Origin: Antilocapra americana | Taxonomy: Eukaryota; Chordata; Mammalia; Artiodactyla; Antilocapridae | Assembly: GCA_007570785.1 (NCBI GenBank) | Contig: ML660201.1 | Location: 46,924,949-46,988,948 of the forward strand | Reading direction: 5' to 3' | DNA: 64,000 bases | Shown here: piece after piece, positions 52,201 to 62,946 of the stretch | How positions within the stretch are numbered: position 1 is the stretch's first letter | Layout of the letters: the number at the start of each line of letters is the position of its first letter | Position numbers and translations under genes: made by a program | Notes under the pieces: model-generated | What the model was told of the DNA's origin: nothing | The model's database searches: none | What the model saw: the letters and a program-made list of their open reading frames with translations, nothing else

Positions 52201-55200
52201 AAGGTAATTCATGATTCACCCACAAAAGGGAAAAATTACCCATAGAAGAACTTGGAGAGATTTTCCAGCCACAATTTCCTGAATAGCAAGCATCAGATCT
52301 TAAAACAAACTCAAGCAAGAGGGTGGTAAAATAGTCTTCTGGGGAACATTCTCCCAGCTCTCCTGCAGTTAATACAGCAACTTGTGAGGCAAGAACTACA
52401 GTAAAAACACTCACAATAATCAGTTTATATCTCTAACCCTATATGAAGAAAACCAGGCTTGAGAAAAGTGAGCAGCACAGTTCAGCACTGAAGCTTCAAA
52501 AGTCTAATTCTTTCCTTCAACAGTACAGACTCTTTAGGTGGCATTCGTGATTCTCTATTTTATTCCTTTTTACCTATACATCTCAGTCTCCACTCCAGCC
52601 CAGAAGGTAACTTCCCACCCCCATGCCTAACTGACCCGTGGAATTCTGTTACTTGCACTCCTGCTGCATCCCATCTTGAGGTTTTCCTATCAACACAAAG
52701 GTCAGAGAGTTCATGGCAACTCCATGGACCAGTCCACAATGGACCAGATCTAGTCCAAAATGGACGCTTTCTTCTCCTTTCTGAAGCCTGGGCGGGGCTC
52801 TGAGCAGCAACATCCCACCTCTCTTGCCCACAGTAGCCCTAATAAGCTGCTGAGAGAAGAAATACACAACACAGGAGGCACCTCCAGCCCATCACCAATC
52901 AAAGCCAGCCTGAGCTCTGTCTGGGGCTGGACCACAGCTGAGCCCCTTCTCGAGCAGCCTGACAGCAAACTCTTCTAAGTTAACTATACCACATTTTGTA
53001 ATGAAAAGGGCCTGCTATTAGTAGAGAAGGCCTCCCACATCTATCGCAGCAATAATACTTTTTTGTGTAAGTTTTATATAAAGAATTGCATGTAAAAAAG
53101 ATAACTTTGCTCATTTTTTAAAGACTCGAATATCACTAAAATATTCATCAGGGATTTCCCCCTCTTACAACGCAGTCCACCTCATTAGGCAATCATTTCA
53201 TTTTTCACAACTATTTCATTCATGTCGGATGATAGCTCATTCTCTAAACAAGGCTTCTGTTTTGCCACTATTTGAACATCAGCAGTTCTCCCTCTACCCC
53301 ATAACAGGTAAGCATTTTCTCCTTGGTCTATCTTCAGCCCTGAATTTGATTTTTCTGGGCACTTTCTTTTCTCAGTTAATGAGCTTACTCAAGGACTGGT
53401 CACAGAATACATATAGGAAGTTACCCTCTGATAGCAAGGGCCCTCACTAAACCAAACGCCCAGTGTCCCAGAGAGCTGGGAATTCTCTGCCTAAGAGACT
53501 TGAAATCCCAGAAGGTAACTTTATGTTAGTCTATGGCTCATCCATAGGCAACTGCCAGAACACAACAGAATGAATAACACAGATCAATGGCTAACTGATG
53601 CCACTTTTCAAACTCAGCTTTTGCTCATGGACAGCTAGATGTTCATGAGGCTCTAATTTGAAACTACATACACATCACATTTCCTATTAGCCAAATTACA
53701 CCTAAATCGTATGAAAGAAATATCTCAATAAGTCATGAGTGTGCAAACAGCACGTGATCGGCGAGGGAAATCAGTGGTGCCCTGGGTAATGGTTACTGAC
53801 TGAGCTCCTTTCTCAGACACATGCAACAGGAGTAAGCATAGCCAGAGCGCCTGTGAACACCATTCTGTAAACTCAACACTTTAATTACTTCCTTGTATCT
53901 CAAAAAAATTTCAAATACAAAAGTAAAACCAATTCTAGTTTTTAGCCAGCCTGAAAGAGGAAGACTGTGTGCAATTCCTTCTTCCTATACTTTTAACCAA
54001 GCCATTTCTGCCTGTCCTCCTTGGTCAAATTCCTGAACCACCTAGAAAACCACGGAGCCCCCTTACGTGCAGCCAAGCCACCAGAAGAGCCAGGACTTCG
54101 GCTGCCCAGGCCCAGAATGGAAATGGTGTGAACACACTCCTCAGTGAGGGAGGGGGGAAAAAATCCAGCTTCCTTTTCTACCATCATCAAGAATTTCATG
54201 GATTATTTTCCTCTCTGCTTTATTTTCCCTTTAACCCTTTCCTGGGGTTTCAACTTGCTTCCTTCTCTCTTTGTCCCTTCATCTCTGTTCCCAATTCTTT
54301 TTGTCCTATTCTTCTTCATCTTGTGGGTGAGAATAATGCCCTTTTACATAGCAGAGGATGGACAGCATGGATTAGGAATTGAGCTCATACCAATAAAGTC
54401 AGCAATGTCATCAACAGTAGAAAAAATCCAGTGTCCCCAGATTATTCAATGCCTGCTATAGATGAACACTGTGATAGGAATGATGGGAGAGACAAGATAA
54501 AAAGTAGTTTCTGCCCTCTGTGAAGTGACAGTGAAGAAAACATCCAAAAATATGTGAAAACGTAAAAACAACATCAAGAAGTCAGAAGGCTGCACGATAT
54601 GAGTTAAACGTGGGTTGTAACATTTGGGCCCTGGGACCAAAACAGGAGCCAATCGCTGTATTCTAGAAGGTTGCGAGGAGGCTCACTCAGGGAAGGTATG
54701 AGGTAGGCCTGAAAGGGCCAAACGGGTACTAAAAAGTAAGGAGAGGGCCTCCCCAGGCCCACAGTAAGACAGCCTAATAAAAAGGAAAGGAGTAAAATGG
54801 TACATTTTATGGATTTTACCACAATTAAAAACAAAAAAGAAGGAAAGGGCCTGTGCCCCTCAGATATCTCTAGCGGAGTAAGAAAGTTGGCACGGGGGCT
54901 TAACAAACTGAGAGTCCCTATGCATAGGTGGAAATATCCTGATGAACTCTGCCAACTGATACTGTCCAGAACCACATACCCAACAATTCCTTCTCTAATC
55001 TTAAATACCTACACCATGTAAAATATGGTTAAAGAAAAAGAAACTAGTTGACCAGAGATCTGAGATCTCTTTTCTACCAGGGAAATGCCCAGCAACTCTG
55101 CTATTGTTATGAGCAGAAATCCCAAACCCAGAGGTTCCAATGGGTCTTCATTCTTCGAGTTTTCTGCTGAGTGTGAGAGGAAACCTGCCCATTTCTAGAA

Positions 55201-56546
55201 GTGAGTTCCACAAAATCTTCAGCTTTCAGCTAGCTGCTAATAAAGCCCTGAGTACCCAAATCCAAGGTATTAGTTAACATTTGCTGATCACCTGGGGAAA
55301 AAAAAAAAATCCTGGACTAGTAGGATAAAGCAACTTTTACAGTACGGCACATCCTGTTTATTTCCATTTCAATACCAACATGAAAATTATTTGGTTGAAA
55401 TCATGCCAATGTGCTCTTGATCTTCAGATTTAGCGAACAACAAAAGCCACGCAACAGCTCCTGAAAGGAAGGTCAGTGAAAACTGTAAAGTAGGAGAAAT
55501 GTTCCCACTTTCACATAATGGTCCACATGAGAGGAGAAACATGCTGGGACACTGTCTAAAGGACTGTAATAACATTCCCAGTGAACTGTGTTCTATGTGT
55601 TTTACTCTGTATTAGTTCAATATTGTGTAATACAAAATGTCTACCGTGAGGATAATACCTGGCCTAAGGTGCCAAGGCATTGACAACTATGCTAGTTTAA
55701 GTGTTAAAAGTAAGCGGCTAATCAATTCTGTTACTTACTTACAATTTCAAATTCACACCCCCTCAAATCAATGAAATACAAGCTATGAGAACTTACTTTA
55801 TTCTAGTTACTGGTAAAATCTCTTTCAACATTGGACATTAGTCACCAGAATATGAAACAAATGAACTCATTAGCCTACAAGCACTGATTATTCACAGCAA
55901 ACCGGGAGATCTAGGAACTTCTCTTAAGAGATTTATCAGCCACCCACACACTGTTGGGTGATTCTGATGCTTATTCTATGTTACCTCATAAAATTTCATA
56001 AGACTTTCTGAAACAAGTGTTAATCTACGCAGCTCTGCTTCTGTGTATTTCTGATCTATTTCCCCTGAATCCACTCCACCCCGCCTTTCTAATTCCTAGT
56101 AGTATGAGAAACTGAGGTCCTCTGATACGCACCTAGTGGTAGACAAAGCAAATACATCAGATGTGTCCAGAGGATGCAACACATACATTTGGTTTCAAGC
56201 TACAGGCCATTTAACCAGTCCGGAGGAGACTTCAGCAACAGCTCATATTTAGATTTAATTTCAGGGATTACACTTGGGAGTTGACAACACTGCTCACCTT
56301 TAAGACAGAAGCTAAGCTGGTCATGTGCTCATTGAGGGCACCCTCAGACTCCTTGTAGGTCAAGCACGTGAACTGGTACTCCTCAGGATCGAAGGAGTCG
56401 GCCCCCTGCTGCTCCACATCGCTGGCCACTCCCACGTAATAGTCCTCTATGTCCCCAGGGTCCTCGTCCTCTTCCTCCTCCTCACAATTTGGGTCATAGT
56501 CCTCTTCGTTGCTGTCAGACCCCTGGCTATTCATGTCCACAGACAT
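25285..56546 (-). CDS. ARIH2: E3 ubiquitin-protein ligase ARIH2 (TRIAD1, RBR family), complete CDS in 14 coding exons
   Basis: Coding exons in order: 56546-56298, 37052-36985, 36485-36422, 35221-35071, 34459-34338, 33225-33116, 31798-31681, 30729-30679, 30588-30567, 28560-28409, 27597-27454, 26850-26782, 25657-25574, 25356-25285. They total 1476 nt, 491 aa; human is 493, two residues shorter here in the N-terminal acidic run. All junctions are GT-AG and keep phase. Domains: acidic N-terminus (1-60), UBA-like region (about 65-120), RING1 starting CAVC near residue 137, IBR around 220-270, RING2 from C295 with catalytic C308 in NGGCNHM (human C310), and the helical Ariadne domain to the C-terminus. 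Known role: it accepts ubiquitin on the RING2 cysteine and is activated by neddylated CUL5-RING ligases. RING2 is spread over three exons, one only 22 nt. The start has A at -3 and follows a spliced 5' UTR. Confidence 0.97.
26090..26390 (+). mobile_element. Old L1 (L1M-type) 3' fragment
   Basis: Shows 'tggtacgaccatataatgggacatctatgcaactattaaaaa' type sequence and downstream 'gattacagaaacagtactaa', the decayed L1M 3' UTR region. In an ARIH2 intron. Confidence 0.6.
27958..28140 (+). mobile_element. Bovine-type L1 3' end
   Basis: Contains 'aacagcacagggaacataatcagtattttatgatgacaataac' and a 3' block near 'gcgtcgtacatctgaaagttacag...ttatacctcaacta', the ruminant L1 3' terminus. Confidence 0.75.
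29014..29175 (+). repeat. CHR-type SINE
   Basis: Starts 'gggaattccccaatggtccag', includes 'ggggagctaagatcctgcaag', and has a long A/C-rich tail. In the intron upstream of the 28560-28409 exon of ARIH2. Confidence 0.8.
30567..30588 (-). other. ARIH2: ARIH2 22-nt microexon (RING2)
   Basis: Flanked by CCGACAG acceptor and GTGAGT donor. It encodes QCSKCKH plus the first base of the next Asp codon, including two RING2 zinc-ligand cysteines. Without it the downstream frame is lost, because 22 is not a multiple of three. Confidence 0.95.
32480..32690 (+). repeat. MIR SINE
   Basis: Carries 'ggctctgccgttatctgcac', 'tttcctcacctataagtaagg' and a GT-rich 'cattgtgacaatgaagg' block, decayed but in MIR order. 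Confidence 0.55.
33889..34080 (+). repeat. Bov-tA SINE, near full length
   Basis: Starts 'ccttcccttgtggctcagctgg', followed by the 'aatccgcctgcaatg', 'gattccctggagaa' and 'gagtcagccacgactgagcg' blocks and a 'ctttcactttcac' end. This family is confined to ruminants. It lies in the ARIH2 intron between the 34459-34338 and 33225-33116 exons. Confidence 0.9.
34652..34805 (+). repeat. CHR-type SINE
   Basis: Starts 'agggaattccctgatggtccag', contains 'agggaactaagatcctgtaag', and has an A/C-rich tail to about 34805. In an ARIH2 intron. Confidence 0.85.
36660..36960 (+). mobile_element. Old L1 (L1M-type) fragment
   Basis: Degenerate series 'ttgtccaacaacaggagtttgg', 'atggtaaaatactgtacctcc' and 'acgatatgacccagtg', typical of old L1 3' regions. 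It ends about 25 nt before the ARIH2 37052-36985 exon. Confidence 0.55.
37670..37772 (-). repeat. CHR-type SINE (reverse orientation)
   Basis: Ends on the plus strand in 'aatggacggccagggaattccc', the reverse complement of the family's 5' end, and starts with the T-rich tail 'ttatttatttttggctg'. Confidence 0.85.
38034..38170. repeat. Bov-A/BovB-type composite fragment
   Basis: Has 'agctcaattcagtcactcagtcgtgcccgac' followed by 'ccctgtccatcaccagctcctggag' and 'gtccaccgagtcagtgatg', the ruminant BovB-derived block joined to tRNA-like SINE sequence. Confidence 0.85.
39022..39140 (-). repeat. CHR-type SINE (reverse orientation)
   Basis: T-rich 'cattcacttttggctgtgccg' start, 'gatctcagttccctgaaccc' and 'taaccactaggccacgaggg' end, on the plus strand. 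Confidence 0.8.
39240..41545 (+). mobile_element. L1 LINE, 3' half, heavily decayed
   Basis: Reads in the sense direction through ORF2 3'-end motifs ('gacagacatatttatagatcaatgaaacag', 'gggaaacgcaaattagaac', 'gtgatatatatccataaaatgg') into an L1 3' UTR ('ggactgtggtgatggctgtacac'). Many stops; no reverse transcriptase frame survives. Confidence 0.75.
41546..41745 (+). mobile_element. L1M-type 3' UTR fragment
   Basis: Matches the old L1 end pattern 'taaatggaggaaaaagttagc ... ggatacccactgtacaattctt ... tttgtatattttaaatttttc'. Probably a second, separate copy. Confidence 0.45.
47188..47240 (+). repeat. Simple repeat, C run and CA/TA-rich
   Basis: A C run of about 10 is followed by (CA)n and TA/TG-rich sequence. 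Confidence 0.8.
47540..47910 (+). mobile_element. L1 3' UTR fragment
   Basis: Shows 'gtaaacccagagacacagagg', 'ttgttgccagaggcacaggg' and 'ttaacatcaccacattgtacactttcaaatgg', a common L1M 3' end. Confidence 0.65.
48300..48668 (-). mobile_element. L1 fragment (reverse orientation)
   Basis: On the plus strand ends 'atatttgggttgtttccagttt' then 'ttggctattgcaaataagactgctat', the reverse complement of L1 3' ORF2. A C-rich tract interrupts it near 48478-48492. Confidence 0.7.
50277..50408 (+). repeat. CHR-type SINE with poly(A) tail
   Basis: Near-consensus start 'gggaattccctggtggtccag', 'ggttcgatccctggttgg' B-box region and an A run at 50391-50408. Confidence 0.9.
50865..51040 (-). repeat. MIR SINE (reverse orientation)
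   Basis: Contains 'attatctcacttaatgctgtg', 'attttatagatgaggaaactgaagc' and 'gagaaacttgcccatgatcat'. Confidence 0.75.
51345..51412 (+). repeat. MIR 3' end fragment
   Basis: 'gtgtctggcacatagcagatgctcaataaatactag' is the MIR 3' block. Confidence 0.65.
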
Positions 56547-56639
56547 CTTAACATCCAGTCAAGTTGCAGATCAGGAAAGCAGTTTTTTCCCTCCCCCCAA
56601 ACTTCACCACGTTCTCAAACTCATTAGTGTTTTTGTCTT
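56298..56639 (-). other. ARIH2: ARIH2 first coding exon with 5' UTR part
   Basis: A strong pyrimidine tract and TTAG acceptor lie just above 56639, so this exon carries 93 nt of 5' UTR before the ATG at 56546. The GTGAGC donor follows codon 83. Confidence 0.8.
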
Positions 56640-58379
56640 CTAAGGGAGGAAAAGAAAAAAATATGTGTTAGTTACTTTCACTGTGAAAAGCTACAACAGA
56701 AACCATTCAAGAACCAATATGGCACAGCCCTGGTCCTACCCCTACTATGGCCTATCCCAACTCTCCTCTCATCCAGGAAACCTCACCATCATCTCCCTGC
56801 CCAGGCTTTTCAAAGGTAAACCCTTTCCTGGAGAGGCAGAAGCAGTTAACAATGGTATCTTCCCATGAAGGGTCTGGCATGAAACAGTAAGACTGTCTGC
56901 TCCATGTCAAGGAGTCAAATTCCCATAGAGTGGTCCTTCCTGCCAGGGTCCTTAAGAAAGAAGCACATTCCCACAGCTGATTGCCCAGAGTGGAAGTATC
57001 CTAAAGGCTGAAGAGCCAATGTTTAAATTTTCTCAGCCAATCGTGCGCTACTGAGTGGTGACAGACAGAACATAAATAGGGACACAGTTCCATCCCACTA
57101 CAGTTTCTGGGGAAATAATACCAGTGTTTTACAGGCATCGCTCTCAGATATACGGGGAAAAAGGTGCATTGTCAAGAAAAAATAAAAACCACACAGCTCT
57201 TCAACATCAACATCCTCCTCTTGTCTGCAAAGGTAACTGATTTTTCCACTTTAAAGGGTTCTACTAATCCTCTAAAAGAGGTACTAAGAGGCAAAGAAAC
57301 TGACCCAATAGTGAAGAAAAACACAGATATACTACTTTGGCAGGATCGAGCCTAGGAAAAAACAGAATCTACCTAGGGTAAAGAAACAAGATCAAATGGC
57401 AACAGCTACTGAAAAATCCTCATAGATCAAAATGTGACTCAACTACATATACATGAAAAGAGAATACTAGTTGAAAGAGTAAAACAGTCACATATCTTAA
57501 CTCTTAGAGATGATTTTGGCAAATACCCATTAACTTCTCTACACAAGAACTATTTCAAGTGACCGTTTCCAAGGAACAGTATCAAACAGTGATTTAAATC
57601 TAAAACTAAGAGGACCTTAAAATGCAAGAGCATGTGGACTGAACGGAATGAAATAATTTATATAGCCAAACCTGGATTAAACACTAAAGTAAATTTAAAA
57701 CCTATTTGAAGTAGATAATCTCTCCAAAAAATTAATAATGAATAAAAGATTAAAATGAACGTCTACTGAATATATATATAACCAGTCTAAAGGATTACAG
57801 TCACATTTTAATGATATTATAAAAATATCAGTGAATCTACCTATGATATTTTACCTATAAATGCTTAAATTAAAAAAAAGAGGCACACTAATGAGAGGGC
57901 TATAATATATTTGCAGTTTGACTTTTAACAAATTCTGTTATATGCTAGAACCACCTAATCACAACTGAACTTAACTATGGTATTTTTCCTTTAGGAGAAA
58001 GAATTAATCTTTAAATTAAAAATACCTGTAATTCTTGATGATCTTGCAGGAAGATGTCACCTAAATAGTCATTCATATAATTTCATTCATATAATTTCCA
58101 TCTATAATGAAAAAAGATAATTCTATTTACATACTGTAAAATTGGTACCCCGTGTTCACAAATTTTAAAAATAAAGACATTTAAAAGAACAAGCAGCAAA
58201 GGACCAGAAATTATTTTCTTATAAGTCCCGCAGAAATCCACTTCATAATTATATATTGACAAGAGTTACATGGCCTTCTAAAAAAAGAAAGTATTTAAAG
58301 TAAACAGCTAATAATAATTTAACCTTGGGTACCCAGTTCCCTCTCATTCGTTTCCTCAGTTTGAAAGTCTACCACGTCA

Positions 58380-58440
58380 CTTTTTTTTCTTTAATTTTTA
58401 TTGGAGTATAGTTGATTTATACTGCCGTGTACACCTTACT
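58380..58440 (-). mobile_element. L1 3' end fragment (reverse orientation)
   Basis: 'ctttaatttttattggagtatagttgatttatactg' is the reverse complement of the bovine-type L1 3' end. In the ARIH2 5' UTR intron. Confidence 0.6.
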
Positions 58441-58699
58441 CCTATTGTTCAGACCTCCTAAATTAACTAATACAATTTCAATCTTAAATGTTACATAGAG
58501 ATTGACAAAGCAAATTTTAACTGATTTGAACTGGGCTTTTACCATAAAGTCATCTCCATTGTTGTACTCTAACACTCATAGAATACTGTCAATATTTCAG
58601 CTCTCACTTTATTCATGAAAAATTATTTTCAAATAAAAAAAGTCTACAAGAGAAAATAAAACAAAAATTAAAAACAAAACAAAACAAAAAAATGGGGGG

Positions 58700-58760
58700 A
58701 GGGTGCAACTTCCTAGCGGTCTAGTGGTTAGGGCTTAAAAAAAGAAAAAAAAAAAAAAGT
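58700..58760 (+). repeat. Truncated CHR-type SINE
   Basis: Only 'aacttcctagcggtctagtggttagggct' survives, followed directly by an A-rich tail, so the middle of the SINE is missing. Confidence 0.6.
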
Positions 58761-59214
58761 TCCTAGTACAATGCCCACTAGGCAATATTAACACCCATTT
58801 TGTACCTCTCTTCTGACATGCTCAAGGGTTACCTGACTTTCTCAGAGCTACAGATCCCACTATCAAAGTCTAAATAAGTACCATTCACTTACTTAATCAG
58901 GAATTTTAGGTCCATGTTTTTAATCCTTTTAAATTCTTGGAAAACCAGTGATAACTTTCAAAGTAATACTTCTAACACAGACAGGCAAATATAAATTAAA
59001 TGAAAATCAAAGTCCAAACAATGATTGTGGAAGATGATTTCCAAAATAGTAGAGGAACAATTGATATTTTAAGTCTGTTTTCTTTTATCTGCATTTTTAC
59101 ATAAGATACTGCTTATTAGGGAAATAAGAATAAATAGCATTACAAATACTGCTCCCATCTATAAAATAATCACTACCAATAACAGCTTTCAGGTAATGAG
59201 AGCCAATTTCAGGT

Positions 59215-59335
59215 CAGACTCATTCTCATTAAATGTCTATAACCCTACAAAGTGGCGATCATCCTCTTCTTACACAAGAGGAAACTAGATTAAGATTAAG
59301 CAACTTGCCCAGGACCACGGTGCTGACAACCAGTA
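59215..59335 (-). repeat. MIR SINE (reverse orientation)
   Basis: 'tcattaaatgtctataaccctac', 'cttacacaagaggaaactag' and 'caacttgcccaggaccacgg', a decayed MIR. Confidence 0.6.
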
Positions 59336-60027
59336 GACTCCAGCATCATACTTTTCACCAGATCTATGATCTATGAGGACTCACAATGCCCTATTCACCC
59401 TCCCACAGAGCCGAATACTATCCAAAGCTACCTACAACCACAACAAAAAAAAAGTACAGTTTTCACTTTCTCTGGATTTCTTGCCAGGATTGGGGCTTCT
59501 CACCATCTAAATATTCAAGAAGCAGGGGAAAACTTCAGGCTCCCTTCCAAAAAGGGGAAAATCATTTCATACTTACTGGGTGCTCTAGGCCCAGATTTAA
59601 ATAAAATCTTAATTACTAATCTTTTCAAAGTTAAATATCCCTATTCTGTTTGAAAGAGTGCTGTCACTGTTTAAAGGGGCCGGTAGTTATTGCTTTATTA
59701 ACACAACAGATGATAGATAACGCTTTGATTTCCTTCGGATGTTAAACATTAGCCTTCCGTCCCAAACAGGCAAGGAGTAACAGAAATTACTGCGCTCCCC
59801 CCTCCCACCCCACCTCCCCGCATCAAAGTCACGTGTTCATAAGAGCTGCCAACCATCCTGGGCTAAGGAATTCAAACGGAAGACTTCTCAGTATAAAGTT
59901 GACAAGCACAAGACAACAGACTTTTTGGTCTCAACGTTTACTCCAGGTGTATTTAGCATTGAAGCGTCATTTACTAAATCTACATTTCCGAAGAAAACTC
60001 GTTGGTACAAAAATATGAACCCTGTCT

Positions 60028-60200
60028 AATGGGGTAGCCACTAACCACATGTGGTCATTTACATTTAACTCAAAGATTAAATAAAACCTGACACTTGAAT
60101 TTTCAGTCGCACTAGCCGTAAGTCAAATGCTCGGTGGCCACGTATAGCAGCTAGTGGCTATCCTACTGAACAGCAAAGGTACAGAACAGGACCAGTGTGG
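60028..60200. mobile_element. Ancient palindromic DNA-transposon-like element
   Basis: Opens 'gtagccactaaccacatgtgg' and closes 'gccacgtatagcagctagtggctatcctactgaacagc', so its two ends are imperfect inverted copies. Known as a common old mammalian repeat; family name not assigned here. It borders the ARIH2 CpG island. Confidence 0.5.
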
Positions 60201-60239
60201 CAGAAAGTTCTATGGGACAGGGTAACAATCAGGGCTGAA

Positions 60240-61170
60240 GTGAAATCATCCGAGAACCAGATCGCCTCTCCGGCGACTACCACAAGCGGCGCCCGGTGAG
60301 GCGGCGACCCAGCTCCAGGGCCGCCTGTCCCAATGCAGGCGCCGGGATATGTCCGCGAGAACACAGAGCCCATGCGCTGAGGGCCCCTCACCGGCAGGCG
60401 TTAACTAACCGCGCGGGGCGGGGGCGGGGGGGCACTGCGAGAGTTCCCGATGATGACCCGAGTGAGGAGCCCCCGGAGGCGCCGCGTTACCGCGGCACGC
60501 CGGGCCGGGAGGGCCTGGATGCGCCCGGCGCCAGTCGGTCAGAGGCGCTGGCCTGCGACCTCTCGGCGAGCTGCAGACGGCGGGAGGCGAACCGAGAGAC
60601 ATCAGGCGCCGGTCCGCCCTGGGCTCGGCCACCGGCAGCACAGCAGCGGGAGGGCGGAGGGCCCAGAGAGCTAGTACGAGAAGCCGGGGGCGCCGGGACC
60701 TCGCGGGCAGTGACGAAGGCGGAGCCCCGGCCGGGCTAGGGAGGCGCGCGGGGAGCCCACCCCTCCCCCGGCCCGCCGGCGTAAACAAGGCCGCGACTCG
60801 CGCCGCGCGCTTACCAGGAGCCGCGGCCCCGCGGCCGCTGAGCCCGGGCGGGCCAGACCGGGTCGGGCCAGGCCAGAAGGACCGGACCCAGGCGCGGCGG
60901 CGGCGGAGGCGGCGGGCCAACGCTGGTCAGGGCCCGCGCTGCTTCCTCCGGCGGAGCCGTCGCCGCAGCTCCGGAAGTGCTCGGAGCGGTTGCGTCACTT
61001 CCCGCCCGGGGTCGCCCCGCGGTCGCCGGGGTCGCGACGGGCGCTGGGTAATAACGCCTGCTTGCGGACGCTTCGCTCGAGCCCAGCGCGGCGAGCGCAG
61101 ACGGCTAGCAGAGGAGAGGCTTCCTGGAGAGGGGTCACGGCATCGCTGCGGGCTTTCGCCCACCAGCGCC
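60240..61170. promoter_or_regulatory. ARIH2: CpG island and ARIH2 promoter, probably bidirectional
   Basis: Dense CpG. An ETS core CCGGAAGTG at 60971-60979 is followed by a CRE-like TGCGTCA at 60991-60997 and an inverted ETS site (cacttcc) next to it. There is no TATA box. The placement just above exon 1 suggests ARIH2 transcription starts near 60900-60960, with divergent transcription possible to the right. Confidence 0.7.
60815..60960 (-). other. ARIH2: ARIH2 5' noncoding exon 1 (predicted)
   Basis: A strong donor, CTG then GTAAGC at 60814-60809, lies within the CpG island on the gene's strand. The 5' limit is a guess. The intron to the 56639 acceptor would be about 4.2 kb; a further noncoding exon may lie inside it. 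Confidence 0.6.
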
Positions 61171-61880
61171 GCCGGCCCGGATCCTTTCAACCAGGGTTTT
61201 TTGGTTTTGTTTTGTTTTTTGACGGACTCTCCACTTCACTGTACTCGGTGTCCGGCGCGAAGAAGACCTCCAGTCGTTCGTGGACTGGATAAAGGCCTGA
61301 TGCTTCAGGGCCGCTGTTTGATCGAAGGAGAGCTGAGTCTTCGTGTCACCAAGCCGGGCCGGGAATTTCTGCCTAGGCCGGTTCGTAGAACCACGCCAGG
61401 CTTCTCCCCGCGGCCTGGTTCGCTGCCTAATTCTTTGGCTTCCCAATCACCTGAGATTGAATCTTAAGTACCTCGCTGCACAGTGTATTCGCACAGTATA
61501 GGAAGTGCCATTATGATTTTCAGAACCTTCTGCGGCCTTTGGCAAGTGTTATGGATAGACAGACATGAAGCCTCACTCAAGTTGCTGCTGCACAACGTGG
61601 AAACGCCGGTGTGAAGCCAGTGATGTTAGGGAGCTTCCTCGCTGTGCACGTCCGTAGATAACCCAAACCATTTCCACCCATGCAGGAGTGTGGATATTGA
61701 TGTATAATGGACTCTCTTCAATTCCTGCATGTGTTTGTGTATACATGATTTTCAGGAGCATGTACCCAAATCAGGTGCATTCAAATACTAGAAAGCCCGC
61801 CCCCCAACCTTAATTTGTAGTGAAAACTAATAGTAATGAGTAACATATTGTAAGGTTGGGAATTTTATATATTAGCAACG
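61171..61880. other. Upstream flank of ARIH2
   Basis: GC content falls off from the CpG island. Short open frames on the plus strand (60990-61292, 61201-61467) show no recognisable protein. Nothing else is seen. Confidence 0.5.
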
Positions 61881-62048
61881 TGAAAGTCTGTCTATAAGTT
61901 GCTCAGTCGTGTGCCACTCTGCGACCCCATGGACAAGAATATTTTCCAGGCAAGAATATTGGGAGGAATCTTTCCAAGCCAGAGATCAAACCCAGGTCTC
62001 CTGCATTGAAGGCACAGTCTTTACCATCTGAGCCACCAGGGAAGCCTG
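61880..62048 (-). repeat. Bov-tA SINE (reverse orientation)
   Basis: 'gttgctcagtcgtgtgccac', 'gaccccatggac', 'caaacccaggtctcctgcattg' and 'ctgagccaccagggaagcc' appear on the plus strand. Confidence 0.9.
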
Positions 62049-62356
62049 TAATTCCATGTACTTATTTGTCATAACAAAGCATAGCCTTTTCCATCATGAC
62101 ACTAGTGAAGGAACCAAACTATATTTTCTGCTAATGAAATCTCTTTAATTAGACGCCTTTGCTCTGGTTTACTGGTAATAAATCCTCCCTAGTAAATAGA
62201 AGGTAACGATCAGTTTTTCTGTATAATTATTGCATTTGCAAAATAGAGAATGAGGACATTCACATATCAAACATACAAATGTACAATATATTGGAATCCC
62301 AGGTAGTATCCTTATTTGTTTTCCTGTCTCTCCCCTGCTGAAGGTGAGTTTCTTTT

Positions 62357-62518
62357 CTTTTTTAAAAATATTTATTTGGCTGTACTAGGTCTTTACTGCA
62401 GCATACAGGATCTGTAGTTGTAGCATATGAGATCTAGTTCCCTGACCAGGAATCGAATCTGGGCCCCCTGGATTGGGAGCACACAGTCTTAGCCACTGGA
62501 CTACCAAGAAAGTCCCAA
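62357..62518 (-). repeat. CHR-type SINE (reverse orientation)
   Basis: T/A-rich start, 'gatctagttccctgaccagg', and end 'ccactggactaccaagaaagtccc' on the plus strand. Confidence 0.85.
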
Positions 62519-62607
62519 GGTGAGTTTCTTAAGGTCACATATCCATCCTTGTTTTCAACATTACTCTATTAAATAGATGTTTATTAAGCTATTGCTAATA
62601 CTTTTTT

Positions 62608-62946
62608 TTTTTAAGTTTATTTTTGGCTGTGCTTGGGTGTCTGGGATATACTCTTTAAAAAAATTTTTTTTTTTTTTTTTAATTTTTGGTGGCACTGGGT
62701 CTTCATTGCTGTGCTTGAGCTTTCTCTAGTTGCAGGAAGCAGGAACTACTCTCGTTTTGGTTCTCTAGTTTCTCTTTGTGGTGGCTTCTCTTGTCGTGGA
62801 GCAAAGGTCTAGGTGCATGGGCTTCAGTAGTTGCACCTTACAGGCTTAGTTGCTCACAGCATGTGGAATCTTCTGGACCAGGATGGAATCTGTGTCCCCT
62901 ACACTGGCGGGCAGATTCTTAGCCACTCTACCACCAGGGAAGTCCT
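62608..62946 (-). repeat. Long CHR-type SINE with T-rich tail, possibly two nested copies
   Basis: On the plus strand a T-rich start with 'tttatttttggctgtgcttgg' is followed by a second T run and 'aatttttggtggcactgggtc', then the long form's 'cttctcttgtcgtggagc', 'ggcttcagtagttgc', and the end 'ctaccaccagggaagtcct'. Confidence 0.8.

Larger units (their letters stand above)
37053..56297 (-). other. ARIH2: ARIH2 intron after the first coding exon (19.2 kb)
   Basis: Donor GTGAGC at 56297-56292; acceptor CTTTCTAG before 37052. The repeats recognised inside it are listed separately. Stretches 41.8-47.5, 48.7-50.2 and 51.4-56.3 kb are mostly AT-rich with no recognisable gene. Part of 46.3-47.2 kb may be decayed LINE. 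A cryptic exon at 43701-43746 is reported as a finding. Confidence 0.8.

Noticed and set aside
60296..60739. 147-codon plus-strand frame in the ARIH2 CpG island
   Set aside because: CpG-island composition; an overlapping 171-codon frame exists on the other strand. Neither looks like a known protein.
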